64,000 nucleotides of DNA, taken from NCBI RefSeq assembly GCF_030503735.1, contig NZ_CP073096.1, positions 496,001 to 560,000 of the forward strand, read 5' to 3'. The position numbers and the translations under genes were made by a program. The stretch comes from Corynebacterium tuberculostearicum. Lineage in GTDB: Bacteria; Actinomycetota; Actinomycetes; Mycobacteriales; Mycobacteriaceae. The number at the start of each line of letters is the position of its first letter. Position 1 is the stretch's first letter. This document shows positions 38,095-47,488 of this stretch, piece by piece. A model generated the notes under the pieces. It saw only the letters and a program-made list of their open reading frames with translations, was not told where the DNA came from and made no database searches.

Positions 38095-39468
38095 CTATCC
38101 ACACACCGGTACTGGTGGATGAACGGCGATGGCCAAGCCACCTTGTGAAGTCTCCCTGTATTTGGCGTTCATGTCCTTACCAGTTTTGTACATCGTCCAG
38201 ATGACCTCATCGAGAGAGACACACGGCTTGCTCTCACGTTCGAGTGCCATGCGGGCGCTGGTAATGGAGTCAACAGCGGCAACGGCGTTGCGCTCGATGC
38301 AGGGTACCTGAACTTGTCCCAAGACCGGGTCACAGGTTAGCCCAAGTTTGTGCTCCATGCCGATCTCCGCGGCGATACATACCTGCTCTGGGGTAGCGCC
38401 CATGAGCTGGGCGAGGCCGCCGGCAGCCATGGAGCACGCTACACCAACTTCACCTTGGCAGCCGACCTCAGCGCCAGAGATGGAAGCGTTCATCTTGTAC
38501 AAGGAAGCAATCTGGTTGCAGGCGAAGATGTAATCAGCAAACATCTCGGTGGTAACGGGCTCAACGAACTTGTCGTAGTAAGCCAGTACTGCCGGGACAA
38601 CGCCGCAGGCGCCGTTCGTAGGTGCGGTGACAACGCGGCCGCAGGATGCATTCTCTTCAGAGATAGCCAGTGCGAACATATTGACCCAGCTGAGGATGTT
38701 TAGACCATCGTGCGGTTCGGACTGCTCCAGGCGGCGCCTGAGGGCAGCGGCGCGGCGGGGGACAAGGAGGGAGCCTGGGAGCGGGCCGTCGGTAGCGGAG
38801 CCGCGCTTGATGCCGGTGTACATGACATCGCGAACCTTGCGCAGGTGCTCATTGACCTCTTCTTCGGAACGAAGTGCCAACTCGTTGGCAAGGCCTAGCT
38901 CCGGGAGGGTCATGTTGTTCTTCTCGCACAGTTCGAGCATTTCTGCGGCGCTGGCGTACGGGAAGGGGATATCAACCTTGGCGTCCGTGCGTTTGGCAAA
39001 GTCTTCCTGCTTGACAATGAAACCACCGCCGACCGAGTAGTAGGTCTTGTGCAGGATGTCTTCTTCGCCGGCGAAGGCGATAAGACACATTCCGTTTTCG
39101 TGCATTGGCAGGTACTCGTCGTGGAAGAAGAAGCCGCCGTCCTTGGGGAATTCCACCTCGTGGGAGCCGCCCAGCATGAGCTTCTCGCTGCTGCGGACAT
39201 TCTTCATGAATTCGGAGATGCCGTCGATATCAACCGTCTCTGGCTCTTCACCAGCGAGGCCGAGGAGGATGGCCTTGTCGGTGGAGTGGCCGATGCCCGT
39301 GAGGGAGAGGGAGCCGTAGACATTTGCCTGAACTCGAGTGACCTTGTCTAAGAGGTCCTTTTCCTTGAGCTCGTCCACGAAAGCCTTGCCGGCTTTCATT
39401 GGGCCAAGGGTGTGTGAGCTTGAGGGGCCGATGCCAATCTTGAACATATCGAAGATGCTGATGAACAT
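38095..39468 (-). CDS. sdaA: L-serine ammonia-lyase (dehydratase)
   Basis: Iron-sulfur enzyme deaminating L-serine to pyruvate. Single-chain SdaA form, 457 residues: beta domain (MFISIFDMFKIGIGPSSSHT, with SSSHT substrate loop) fused to the alpha domain (APTNGACGVVPAVLAYY; GCQGEVGVACSMAAGG; CDPVLGQVQVPC). The cluster cysteines lie in these last segments. It is downstream of the HAAAP permease (about 47 bases), suggesting a serine uptake-and-degradation operon. Confidence 0.96.
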   Translation of the reverse strand: MFISIFDMFKIGIGPSSSHTLGPMKAGKAFVDELKEKDLLDKVTRVQANVYGSLSLTGIGHSTDKAILLGLAGEEPETVDIDGISEFMKNVRSSEKLMLGGSHEVEFPKDGGFFFHDEYLPMHENGMCLIAFAGEEDILHKTYYSVGGGFIVKQEDFAKRTDAKVDIPFPYASAAEMLELCEKNNMTLPELGLANELALRSEEEVNEHLRKVRDVMYTGIKRGSATDGPLPGSLLVPRRAAALRRRLEQSEPHDGLNILSWVNMFALAISEENASCGRVVTAPTNGACGVVPAVLAYYDKFVEPVTTEMFADYIFACNQIASLYKMNASISGAEVGCQGEVGVACSMAAGGLAQLMGATPEQVCIAAEIGMEHKLGLTCDPVLGQVQVPCIERNAVAAVDSITSARMALERESKPCVSLDEVIWTMYKTGKDMNAKYRETSQGGLAIAVHPPVPVCG

Positions 39469-39514
39469 TGTTCTTTCCTTGAATCCTCTGCGATTTTCTC
39501 GTCTGCGGCGGTGC

Positions 39515-40930
39515 TTAGAAAGCCTGGACGATGGAGTAGATGATGGTTGCTAGGGCGACGAGGCCCATGAAGAAGACGAAGTAGTTGGAAGCCTTGCCCT
39601 TGTAGCGCTTCAGTGCTGGGACCTTGTGGATGGCGACCATTGGGATGATGAAGAGCATGATGGCAATCGTCGGGCCACACAGGGTTTCAATCATGCCCAG
39701 GATGGATGGGTCAGCCCAGGCGACGAGCCAAGCGGTGACCAGCATGAAGATGAGGGTGATGGTATCGAGCTTGTGGGCGGACTCTGCGTCGTCCTTGCTT
39801 GCGTTCTTGCTGCCCTTGACGACGAGACCTTCGAAGCCTTCGGCTGCGCCGAGGTAGTGGCCGAGGAAGGACTTAGCAACTGCAATCATGGCGATGACTG
39901 GGGCAATCCACTGGATAAGTGGGTTATCGAAGTGGTTGGCCAAGTAGGACAAGATGGTGATGTTTTGCGCCTTGGCATCAGCCATGTCAGCCGGGGAGAG
40001 GCTGAGGGCACAAGAGAAGACGAAGAACATGACCACGACGACCATGAGGATTTCTGCGCGGAGCAAGGTCTTGCGGGACTTGGCCTCAGCGAACTTGCCG
40101 TAGGTCTGGCGGCGGTCAACGGCGAAGGAGGAAATCATCGGGGAGTGGTTGAAGGAGAAGACCATAACCGGAACCAGCAGCATCAGGGTAACGCCCATGC
40201 TGTGGCCAGAAGCCTCGCGAGCGACGTTGAGGTCGAAGGAATCAAAGAGCGCGGTATTCCACTTCGGGATCAGGTAGAGGGAAAGCAGAACCAAGATGCC
40301 GATGAATGGGTATACCAAATAGGACATGACGTGAACCACGACGTCCTTGCCCATGCGCACGATCAGGATGAGGCCGCCTACCAGCAAGAGGGAGGTAAGC
40401 CAGCGGTCCGGAGGAGTAATTCCGAGCTGGTGCTCTAAGAAGGAGTTGACCGTGTTGGTGATGGTGACCGAGTAGACCAGCAGGATGGGGTAGACCGACA
40501 GGAAGTACAGGATGTTCATGAGCACACCAGCCTTCTTGCCAAAGTGCTCTTCCACGACGTCCGTGAGGTCACCGTCTGGCTTGGAACTGGACAGTACCAA
40601 GCGGGTCATTCCGCGGTGAGCCCAGTAGGTCATAGGCAGTGCTAAGACCGTCATGATGATAAGCGGGATGATGCCACCGATGCCGGCGTTAATGGGAAGG
40701 AAGAGGACACCAGCGCCGATTGCGGTGCCGAACAAGGAGAGCATCCATACGGTGTCTTCCTTATTCCACTTCGGGGCGCCCTTCTGGCCATCGAATGGCG
40801 TGTCAATGCCGGGTGCGGGTGAAGATTCTTTTGCGGCAGGTGATGCTTTGGAGGTCTTGAGGTCCTCGGGCATCGCGGCCCCGTCTTCTGGGTGCCGGGC
40901 CTCGTTGCGCCGCTTGAGTGAGTGGGACAT
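39515..40930 (-). CDS. Serine/threonine-type HAAAP amino-acid permease
   Basis: A 471-residue transporter of the hydroxy/aromatic amino acid permease family with 11 membrane segments. The signature MLSLFGTAIGAGVLFLPINA opens helix 1 after a 60-residue polar N-terminus. SdaC-type motifs FSFNHSPMISSFAVDRR and ARNRL-like loops follow. Adjacent sdaA makes serine the probable substrate; the gene order equals E. coli sdaC-type pairing. ATG 40930 has AGGAAAG upstream; the longer frame to 41008 is rejected. Confidence 0.9.
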   Translation of the reverse strand: MSHSLKRRNEARHPEDGAAMPEDLKTSKASPAAKESSPAPGIDTPFDGQKGAPKWNKEDTVWMLSLFGTAIGAGVLFLPINAGIGGIIPLIIMTVLALPMTYWAHRGMTRLVLSSSKPDGDLTDVVEEHFGKKAGVLMNILYFLSVYPILLVYSVTITNTVNSFLEHQLGITPPDRWLTSLLLVGGLILIVRMGKDVVVHVMSYLVYPFIGILVLLSLYLIPKWNTALFDSFDLNVAREASGHSMGVTLMLLVPVMVFSFNHSPMISSFAVDRRQTYGKFAEAKSRKTLLRAEILMVVVVMFFVFSCALSLSPADMADAKAQNITILSYLANHFDNPLIQWIAPVIAMIAVAKSFLGHYLGAAEGFEGLVVKGSKNASKDDAESAHKLDTITLIFMLVTAWLVAWADPSILGMIETLCGPTIAIMLFIIPMVAIHKVPALKRYKGKASNYFVFFMGLVALATIIYSIVQAF

Positions 40931-41288
40931 TTTCTTTCCTACATCTAGTTGGTCGGCCGAAGCGGTGGGGCTTCTGCAACCGTGAGTGAGAAACAAATTC
41001 TCATTCAACTGAGTGCTAGTAGGAATTTGAGAAAACTTCTCGCATCCTGCATATCCAGCCCTTTTGCTTCGCTGTGACTTCAGTATAGGACAAAAATTTG
41101 CAACGTGATGATAATTTATCGCCTTACGGATAGGACATTTATCACGCTCTGGAAATTTGCAATCCGTAGAAACTTATGGTTTGTCTTACACGATGCCTTT
41201 TAGGGTGTTATAGGTTACGAAAACGATTGTAAAGTGGCCTGCTGAACGCGTTTCCTTACCAGTGCGGCTCGACAAAAGGCGGCGCCTA
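40931..41288. other. AT-rich upstream region of the serine permease
   Basis: No gene seen in 358 bases. Much more AT-rich than its surroundings and probably the promoter/operator of the permease-sdaA operon. It contains the decamer AAATTTGCAA twice (41094-41103 and 41153-41162), each copy linked to an ATAGGACA copy (41085 and 41131). Confidence 0.5.
41094..41162. repeat. Paired AAATTTGCAA direct repeat
   Basis: Two identical ten-base copies 59 bases apart upstream of the serine permease. Possible regulator sites; which regulator is unknown. Confidence 0.45.
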
Positions 41289-41732
41289 CTAGGTCTCGAC
41301 CAAGACGGTAAAGGGCCCCTCGTTCACAGAAGAAACGCGCATTTTAGCCCCGAATTGGCCTGTTTCTACCGACACGCCTCGTTCCTGAAGGCTTGCGATA
41401 ATCGCTGCAATGACTTGCTCGGCGTCGGATCCAGGTGCCGCATCCGCCCACGATGGGCGTCGTCCTTTTGCAGTGCGACCGTACAAAGTAAATTGGCTCA
41501 CCACTAAAACCGGCGCACCGGCATCCGCGACGGAAACTTCACCTTCAAGAATGCGTAGCTCCGCAATTTTGCGCGCCATTTTCTCAGCCCGCGGCTGCCA
41601 ATTATCCATATCCTCGCGCGAGACTCCCACTAGGGCGAGCAATCCCCCGGTGTCAGGGCAGTCAATGGCCCCTACGGTTTCGCCATCAACGGTTACCTTT
41701 GCTTCGGAAACTCGAGTAAGTACTGCGCGCAT
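41289..41732 (-). CDS. dtd: D-aminoacyl-tRNA deacylase
   Basis: Hydrolyses D-amino acids mischarged onto tRNA. Both hallmark motifs are present: SQFTLYG (residues about 77-83) and the Gly-cisPro motif NEGPFTV near the C-terminus. 147 residues. The ATG has GAGGAG nine bases ahead. Its stop is separated from the AT-rich region on the left; the methyltransferase gene lies upstream on the same strand. Confidence 0.96.
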   Translation of the reverse strand: MRAVLTRVSEAKVTVDGETVGAIDCPDTGGLLALVGVSREDMDNWQPRAEKMARKIAELRILEGEVSVADAGAPVLVVSQFTLYGRTAKGRRPSWADAAPGSDAEQVIAAIIASLQERGVSVETGQFGAKMRVSSVNEGPFTVLVET

Positions 41733-41776
41733 GCCTGGTTTCTCCTCATTCGTGTTAGGTGAGCTGAAAATCTGGT

Positions 41777-43348
41777 CTAGGTGAGGTCCGCAGAATCGGC
41801 GTCCAGAAGAAGGTCTGCTGGGATAAGTAGCCCGTGGCGAACCATATCAATGACAGCGGGAAGGGCGGCAGCGGTAATTTCTTCTTCGTCGAACCCATGC
41901 GCCGCCGCATACAGGCCAATCGTTTCTTCCAAGTTGAGGCCTTGCGGATTGAGACCAGCGACGATGGCAGCGAGGTGCTCGTCAACCTCATGACTCCAGC
42001 GTGGTCCGTCTGTGCGGGTAATGCGAAGGGCGGCACGAGTAAAGCCTTGCTGAGTTTCTTCGTCCGGGGTACTGATGTCTTCTCGAGCCAGGCCGGGCCG
42101 TACCTGGAAGTGCTTTCCTTGTAGCTCGCCTGGCACAAGGTCGCGCAGCCAGGCTACGCGAGCGAAGTATTCCTCTACTTCAGGGCCGAGGGGATCGCTA
42201 AAGGTTTGCGGCATTTCTTCGGCCAAAATATCAGCGGGTTCATCGTCGCCGATGCGTTGAATGGCAACGAAACCGAAACCAATGCCATTGACCTCGTGGT
42301 CGTGGAAGTGCTCCAGCCAGGCGCGGGAGCGCTCCTGTCCTTCCACGGACCGCACATCTAGAGATTCATCTTTGAGCCAGGTGGAAACATAGAGCGCGGG
42401 ATCCGCCACATCGCGCTGAATAATCCAAGCAGCTACTCCCTTGTCAGGAAGCCAAGAGGCAACGCGCTGTTGCCAGGTTTGGCCACTGGTGTGAATCCAG
42501 GCTGCTAGAAGGTGAGCAGTGCCGCCTGGCGTCAGGTGATCGGTGGCCTGGGAAACGACCAACTCGCTTGCACCATCGAGGTTTAAACCGGAATCGCGAT
42601 ATACGTGACCGACTTCGGGCAAGCCCACAACAAAAGGTGGGTTAGCTACGAGGCGGTCGAACCGGCGGCCGGCAACCGGATCGAACCAAGATCCTTGGAG
42701 AAGTTCCACCTTCTTGCTTTCTCCGGAAGCGGCAATCGTTGCTTGGGCTAGATCCAACGCACGGCCGTGTACATCGGTGGCGGTCACCTTGTCCGCGCAC
42801 TCCAACTGCCCCAATAATTGGACCCCGGAGCCGGTGCCCAAATCGAGAACGCTGCTTACCGGACTCACTGGCGTAGATTGTAATAGGGACAGGCTTGCTG
42901 CGCCTACCCCGAGCACGTGGTCAGGCCCGGGTACGTGGGCGACCAAGGAAGCGTCAACGTCGGAAAAGATGAGCCGGTTGGCGCCGTCGATGGTGTGGGG
43001 GCGGACGTCGAGGGCAATGTAGGCCTTGCCGTGGGCGTCGGCAAGCGCAACTTTGGCATCCAGCAGCTGAGTGGCCAAGCGCGCTCCTACTGCCTCGGCC
43101 AAAAGCGTGGCCGGCAGATGCTCATGAAGGAGGAAAAACCGGATTAGGAGCTCCATTTGTGTTTCTCCGTGGGCGGCCAGCGCTACGGGCGCTGGTTCGC
43201 CGCGAAAAAGAGCTTCAGTTACTTCTGGTCCTAAATACCCGGCCAGCCCATCGGTACTAAAGCCAGCGGCGGTAAAGACATCCGCTAGTTCTGGGGCCAA
43301 TTTGGCAAGTTTCGCGGCATCGAACTCGGGTCCAAAGGCAGTCGTCAT
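41777..43348 (-). CDS. Class I SAM-dependent methyltransferase
   Basis: A 523-residue protein. The central Rossmann methyltransferase shows motif [16 protein letters not shown] and the N6/N5-type catalytic motif VANPPFVVG, as in HemK/RsmC-like enzymes that modify adenine, glutamine or guanine. An N-terminal 110-residue helical DUF7059-type domain and a C-terminal winged-helix-like part ([21 protein letters not shown]) flank it. Substrate unknown; nucleic acid or translation factor is suggested by NPPF. Followed by dtd. Confidence 0.88.
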   Translation of the reverse strand: MTTAFGPEFDAAKLAKLAPELADVFTAAGFSTDGLAGYLGPEVTEALFRGEPAPVALAAHGETQMELLIRFFLLHEHLPATLLAEAVGARLATQLLDAKVALADAHGKAYIALDVRPHTIDGANRLIFSDVDASLVAHVPGPDHVLGVGAASLSLLQSTPVSPVSSVLDLGTGSGVQLLGQLECADKVTATDVHGRALDLAQATIAASGESKKVELLQGSWFDPVAGRRFDRLVANPPFVVGLPEVGHVYRDSGLNLDGASELVVSQATDHLTPGGTAHLLAAWIHTSGQTWQQRVASWLPDKGVAAWIIQRDVADPALYVSTWLKDESLDVRSVEGQERSRAWLEHFHDHEVNGIGFGFVAIQRIGDDEPADILAEEMPQTFSDPLGPEVEEYFARVAWLRDLVPGELQGKHFQVRPGLAREDISTPDEETQQGFTRAALRITRTDGPRWSHEVDEHLAAIVAGLNPQGLNLEETIGLYAAAHGFDEEEITAAALPAVIDMVRHGLLIPADLLLDADSADLT

Positions 43349-43363
43349 GGTGGGCGGGAATCC

Positions 43364-43738
43364 TTACTCTTCTTCGTGGTCGATGATGTCGTGCGAAGCC
43401 TCTATAGGGTGGGCCGTGCCACCGGAGAGCCGTGGGGCATCGGTCTGGGTATAAAGCCGCCGGTTCATGGCCGGTTTGTACACGTTTTTCTCCCGCTTAT
43501 CCTTCTTTTCCCCGCGGCCATTGCCAATAATTACGGCGATCCATGGCAGCGGAAACGTCACACCCACAATGATGGCGGCCACGAGCCACCAGTGAAGGTA
43601 GAGGCATAGTCCTGCAATAAGTAGCGAGGGAACGCGCAAAAACTGAAAGATGCCGTATTGGATTTCACGCCGTTTGCGGTCCTGGCCAGGCGTAAGCTTG
43701 GCGTCTGTGATGAGATAGCGTTCTTTTCGGCCAAACAA
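43364..43738 (-). CDS. DUF3099 small membrane protein
   Basis: A 124-residue protein with two hydrophobic segments (FLRVPSLLIAGLCLYLHWW and LVAAIIVGVTFPLPWIAVII) and a basic then acidic tail ending in HEEE. This is the DUF3099 arrangement. The start is TTG 43738 (FGRKERYLITDA). In actinobacteria DUF3099 genes are often beside DUF3039 genes, as here in divergent orientation. No function known. Confidence 0.82.
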   Translation of the reverse strand: MFGRKERYLITDAKLTPGQDRKRREIQYGIFQFLRVPSLLIAGLCLYLHWWLVAAIIVGVTFPLPWIAVIIGNGRGEKKDKREKNVYKPAMNRRLYTQTDAPRLSGGTAHPIEASHDIIDHEEE

Positions 43739-43884
43739 CCTAGATTCGGCTCCCCTCGGATATCGCGAGATTCCCTCGATAAGGGGAGAAGAGCGCGGCG
43801 GCTGGCGTGCGTGACGTGTACATGTTCTCCAAGGGTAGACGTATGACTCGCAAAGTTCGATGCCGATGCGGCAAAATGGACGGC

Positions 43885-44127
43885 GTGACTACGACTACGA
43901 AGACAATTGAACGGCCAGATATTCGTGAAGATACTTCGACGACGGATAATGACACGCCGAAGTTCTTCCACTACGTCAAAAAGGATCACATCCTCGATTC
44001 CGCTGTGAACGGCAAATACGTCGTTGCTCTATGCGGCGAGACGTTCCCGGTGACCAAGCAGGCAAAGCCGGGTTCTCCGGTTTGCCCCGATTGTGAGCGC
44101 GTGTATAAGGGTCTGCGCCGCAAGTGA
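43885..44127 (+). CDS. DUF3039 zinc-ribbon-like protein
   Basis: An 80-residue protein ending VALCGETFPVTKQ...VCPDCERVYKGLRRK: three cysteines including a CxxC suggest a zinc knuckle. The N-terminus is Thr-rich. GTG 43885 is chosen; ATG 43876 is three codons upstream. The stop TGA overlaps the GTG start of the helicase (GTGA), giving translational coupling. Pairing with this helicase suggests a joint role, not described as far as I know. Confidence 0.83.
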   Translation: MTTTTKTIERPDIREDTSTTDNDTPKFFHYVKKDHILDSAVNGKYVVALCGETFPVTKQAKPGSPVCPDCERVYKGLRRK

Positions 44128-45890
44128 GGACCTTTAAAAAGACTAACCTTCGTGCCTGGCAGCAATCCGCCCTCGATAAATTCCTTGCCACCAAACCGCA
44201 AGACTTTATGGCGGTGGCAACCCCAGGCGCCGGCAAAACTACCTTCGCGCTGCGTATCGCCACCGAACTTATGGAGGACCGCACGGTCGAGCGCGTCATC
44301 GTTGTCGTGCCGACCGAACACCTCAAGACCCAGTGGTCTGCAGCCGCTGCGCGTGTGGAGTTAGCGTTAGATCCTGCTTTTAGCAATTCCTCCGCCGTCA
44401 ATCCTTCTATGGACGGCATTGTGGTGACCTATGCGCAGGTGGGCATGCATCCCTTTAAACACCGCGCGGTTGCCTCTGCTCGGCGCACATTGGTGATTTT
44501 GGATGAGATCCACCATGCCGGCGACGCTAAGAGCTGGGGCGATGGCGTCAAGGAAGCTTATGACGATGTGAACCACCGCCTAGCGCTTACCGGCACGCCC
44601 TTCCGCTCCGATGACTCGCCCATTCCCTTCGTCCAATACGTAGACGATGGGGAGGGGCACAAGGTCTCTCGCTCGGACCATACCTATGGCTATGGCGATG
44701 CGCTTGCCGACGGCGTTGTGCGCCCCGTTGTCTTCCTTTCTTACTCCGGCGAAGCCCGGTGGCGGGATTCGGCTGGCGAGGAACATGCGGCCCGCCTAGG
44801 GGACATCATGAATGCGGAGCAAACCGCCCGTGCGTGGCGCACCGCCTTAGACCCTAAGGGAGAATGGATCCCTGCGGTCTTGCAGGCAGCACATAACCGA
44901 TTGATGCAGATGCGGCGCAATATGCCAGATGCTGGCGGCCTCGTATTGGCCTCAGATACGACTACCGCACGCGCGTATGCCAAGATCCTCAAGCAGCTTT
45001 CTAATACGCCGGTTTCGGTGATTTTGTCCGATGACCCCGGTTCCTCGGACCGCATCCAGGAATTTTCTGAATCTACCGATGAATGGATGGTGGCTGTGCG
45101 CATGGTGTCCGAGGGCGTGGACGTGCCTCGCTTGGCAGTGGGCGTTTATGCAACCTCGGCGTCGACCCCGCTATTTTTTGCCCAAGCCATCGGGCGTTTC
45201 GTGCGCTCGCGCATGCCAGGCGAGACGGCATCGGTTTTCCTTCCTTCGGTTCCTGTCCTACTGGGCTTGGCCGAAAATATGGAAAAGTCCCGCGACCACG
45301 TCTTGGGTGAAGAAAAGCCCGACAAGGACGGTTGGGATGACGATCTGCTAGAGCAGGCGAATCAGAAAAAGACCGAACCAGACATGCTGGAGAAGTCTTA
45401 TGAGTCGCTTGGTGCCGAGGCAGAGTTCTCGGGCCTGCTGTATAACGGTTCTCAGTTCAACACTGGGGACATGACCACGGACGAAGAAGCCGACTTCCTT
45501 GGTATTCCCGGGCTGCTCGATGCGGACCAAGTCAAGGATCTGCTGCGCAAGAAACAATCTGAGGAAATGGACCGCCGTGAGGCGGAAGAAAAGGCTCGTC
45601 GCGCGGCTGAGGCCGAGGAAGCTCACCGTCGCAAGCTTTATGGCATGGAGTATGCCCCAGATTCGCGGAAGAAGGCTGCAGAGACTGAGTCAAGCGATTC
45701 CGGGGTCGTCGATGAGCTAGGCCAGCTGCGCAAGGAGCTCAACACGGTGGTTTCTATTGCCGCGCAGCGCTCTGGGCGCCCGCACGGTGCGATTCACACC
45801 GAAGTCCGTAAGGCCTGCGGTGGACCGCCCACCGCGCTGTGCAACGCCGACCAGCTACGCGAGCGCATAGAATACCTGCGCAAATGGTAG
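44124..45890 (+). CDS. DEAD/DEAH helicase (UvrB/SSL2-like)
   Basis: An SF2 helicase of 588 residues. RAWQQSALDKF (Q-like), motif I ATPGAGKTTFAL, motif II DEIHHAGD, motif III LTGTPFRSDD, motif V VSEGVDVPRLAVGVYAT and motif VI QAIGRFVRSR. The C-terminal 120 residues are charged and coiled-coil-prone (EEMDRREAEEKARRAAEAEE) and end GAIHTEVRKACGG...EYLRKW. A relic of that ending lies 0.85 kb downstream. Resembles XPB/SSL2-type DNA translocases; role unknown. Confidence 0.9.
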   Translation: MRTFKKTNLRAWQQSALDKFLATKPQDFMAVATPGAGKTTFALRIATELMEDRTVERVIVVVPTEHLKTQWSAAAARVELALDPAFSNSSAVNPSMDGIVVTYAQVGMHPFKHRAVASARRTLVILDEIHHAGDAKSWGDGVKEAYDDVNHRLALTGTPFRSDDSPIPFVQYVDDGEGHKVSRSDHTYGYGDALADGVVRPVVFLSYSGEARWRDSAGEEHAARLGDIMNAEQTARAWRTALDPKGEWIPAVLQAAHNRLMQMRRNMPDAGGLVLASDTTTARAYAKILKQLSNTPVSVILSDDPGSSDRIQEFSESTDEWMVAVRMVSEGVDVPRLAVGVYATSASTPLFFAQAIGRFVRSRMPGETASVFLPSVPVLLGLAENMEKSRDHVLGEEKPDKDGWDDDLLEQANQKKTEPDMLEKSYESLGAEAEFSGLLYNGSQFNTGDMTTDEEADFLGIPGLLDADQVKDLLRKKQSEEMDRREAEEKARRAAEAEEAHRRKLYGMEYAPDSRKKAAETESSDSGVVDELGQLRKELNTVVSIAAQRSGRPHGAIHTEVRKACGGPPTALCNADQLRERIEYLRKW

Positions 45891-45935
45891 GTGACGCGAC
45901 GCGGTAGGCGGTCATGGTCAAAGTCAAGGTCAACC

Positions 45936-46043
45936 AAGGCCGGATTGGGACAGTACTCCAGGACCTTTCGTGCGGTGCACTTCTAGCGCAGTGCATTCCC
46001 AGCCCGGTGCGCTCCTAGCGCGGAGTGCACCCAGCCCGGCCTT
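45936..46043 (+). terminator. Long inverted repeat after the helicase gene
   Basis: AAGGCCGG pairs with CCGGCCTT, which is followed by TTCT. The loop holds the 32-base tandem repeat. Possible helicase terminator; loop length makes this uncertain. Confidence 0.35.
45973..46036. repeat. Two tandem 32-base units
   Basis: Each unit begins CGGTGC and ends CCCAGCC, with TAGCGC in the middle; the copies differ at about six positions. Each can fold (GCACT...AGTGC). Located in the helicase/DUF4190 gap. Confidence 0.6.
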
Positions 46044-46172
46044 TTCTGCGCTCTACCAGAAAGCGATCGCCGTACAATGCGCAGCCAGCGTGGGTAACGT
46101 AATTAAAAGCAATAGAACGATTAGCAATAACACGATTAAGGCTTTTGGGCTGCACTCAAGGAGGCTAATCGT

Positions 46173-46637
46173 ATGACCACACCGAACGCCCCTCACACCC
46201 CGGGCAACGGAAAGAATTCCGACAGTACCGAAGGCGCGGTATACCCGGCCTTTGCCGGTGGCGGTGACGGTTATTCCCCGGCCGAAAAGAAAAGCGTGAT
46301 TGCGGTGTCGGCTCTCATTATCGGCATCATTGCGCTGGTGTCTTTGCTCCTAGTTGTTCCACCGCTGCTGCTAGGGCCGATTGGCATCATCGTCTCCATC
46401 ATCGCATTGCTCAAAGGCAAGAAGCGACCAAAAGAGCTGCGCCGCGCCTAGATGTCCATCGCCGGCTTGGTTACCTCAATTATCGCTTTAATCTTGTCCG
46501 TTGCTTTCTTGATCTACTTGTATACGCACATTGGTTGGACGATGACGCCTGACCCTGAAATGTGCACGACCATCGATGACCCAGCGCAAAAGCAAGCCTG
46601 CATGGAAGATTCCTTGAACGGTTCTACTCAAAACTAG
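46173..46637 (+). pseudogene. DUF4190-type membrane protein copy 1, interrupted by TAG
   Basis: Two open pieces in one frame (92 codons, then 61) together match the intact copy at 46870. The break is a single TAG where the paralogue has TGG: ELRRA-stop-MSIAGLVTS against ELRRTWMSIVGLITS. The first piece holds membrane helix 1 (IAVSALIIGIIALVSLLLVV) and the basic KRPKELRR loop; the second holds the last helix and the ending DPAQKQACMEDSL. ATG follows the TAG directly, so restart or readthrough is possible, otherwise it is a pseudogene. AAGGAGG precedes the first ATG. Confidence 0.8.
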
Positions 46638-46745
46638 GCGTTTCCCAAACGCCGAATATTGCATCTGCCCGCCCATGGCACCATCCATGTGGAAGTGCGT
46701 AAGGCTTGCCACAGCTTGAGCCGAACAAACTCGGCCACTCGGTAG
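46638..46745 (+). pseudogene. Relic of the helicase 3' end
   Basis: In the frame of the codon at 46674 this reads PAHGTIHVEVRKACHS, close to RPHGAIHTEVRKACGG near the end of the helicase at 45.8 kb (11 of 15 core residues alike), and then ends at a stop. There is no start or ribosome site. It lies between the two DUF4190 copies exactly as the real helicase end lies before copy 1, so it marks a segmental duplication. Confidence 0.7.
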
Positions 46746-46869
46746 TTGCCAGTGATTTCACAGGTTCCGTCAGTAACGTGGCCGGAAGCGATTGCAAATG
46801 CATAAGTAATTAAACGCACATATTCGATAAAGAGCACGCAACTAGGGCTGCCCCAAGGAGGCCAACCAG

Positions 46870-47460
46870 ATGACCACCCCGAACAACCCAGAGAACCCGG
46901 ACAACGCGAAGAACCCATTTAGCAGCGACAGCACCGGCAAGCTGCCCTCCTACGGTGAGGCAACCTCCAAGGCCAACGAGGAGCACACCCACGACGCAAA
47001 CAACTACGGCGTAGACAACACCGCTCACGACCACGCCTCCCACGATGCTTACGGCACGAACGCAACCGCCGCGGGCGCCGGCTACCCGGCCTACGCTGGT
47101 GCCGACAGCCAGCCGGCAAAGAAGAACGCAGTTGCTATCTGGGCGATGGTCATAGGCATCATCGCGCTGCTGTCCCTGCTGCTGATTGTTCCGCCGCTGC
47201 TGCTTGGCCCAATCGGCATCATTGTCTCCATCATCGCGCTGGTCGTCGGCCGCAAGCGCCCGAAGGAGCTGCGCCGCACCTGGATGTCCATCGTCGGCCT
47301 GATTACTTCCATCCTGGCTCTCGCAGGCACCATCGCCGTCATGGCCTTCGGCGTCAAGCTCCTCGGTGACACCGGTGCCGACAAGTGCCTGGAGATGAAG
47401 GACCCTGCCCAGCAACAGGCCTGCATGGAGGACACCCTGGGCACCACATCACAGCAGTAA
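46870..47460 (+). CDS. DUF4190-type membrane protein copy 2
   Basis: A 196-residue protein, intact paralogue of the broken copy upstream. Disordered Asn/Pro/His-rich N-terminus of about 80 residues (GVDNTAHDHASHDAYG), two hydrophobic segments (VAIWAMVIGIIALLSLLLIV plus LLLGPIGIIVSIIALVV; then MSIVGLITSILALAGTIAVM) around a basic loop KRPKELRR, and an extracytoplasmic end with two cysteines (DKCLEMKDPAQQQACMED) that may form a disulfide. AAGGAGG precedes the ATG. Function unknown. Confidence 0.85.
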   Translation: MTTPNNPENPDNAKNPFSSDSTGKLPSYGEATSKANEEHTHDANNYGVDNTAHDHASHDAYGTNATAAGAGYPAYAGADSQPAKKNAVAIWAMVIGIIALLSLLLIVPPLLLGPIGIIVSIIALVVGRKRPKELRRTWMSIVGLITSILALAGTIAVMAFGVKLLGDTGADKCLEMKDPAQQQACMEDTLGTTSQQ

Positions 47461-47488
47461 AGGAAATACCCACAAACTACATTAAGCA

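Noticed and set aside
45973..46036. Possible CRISPR array
   Set aside because: Only two adjoining units with no spacers.
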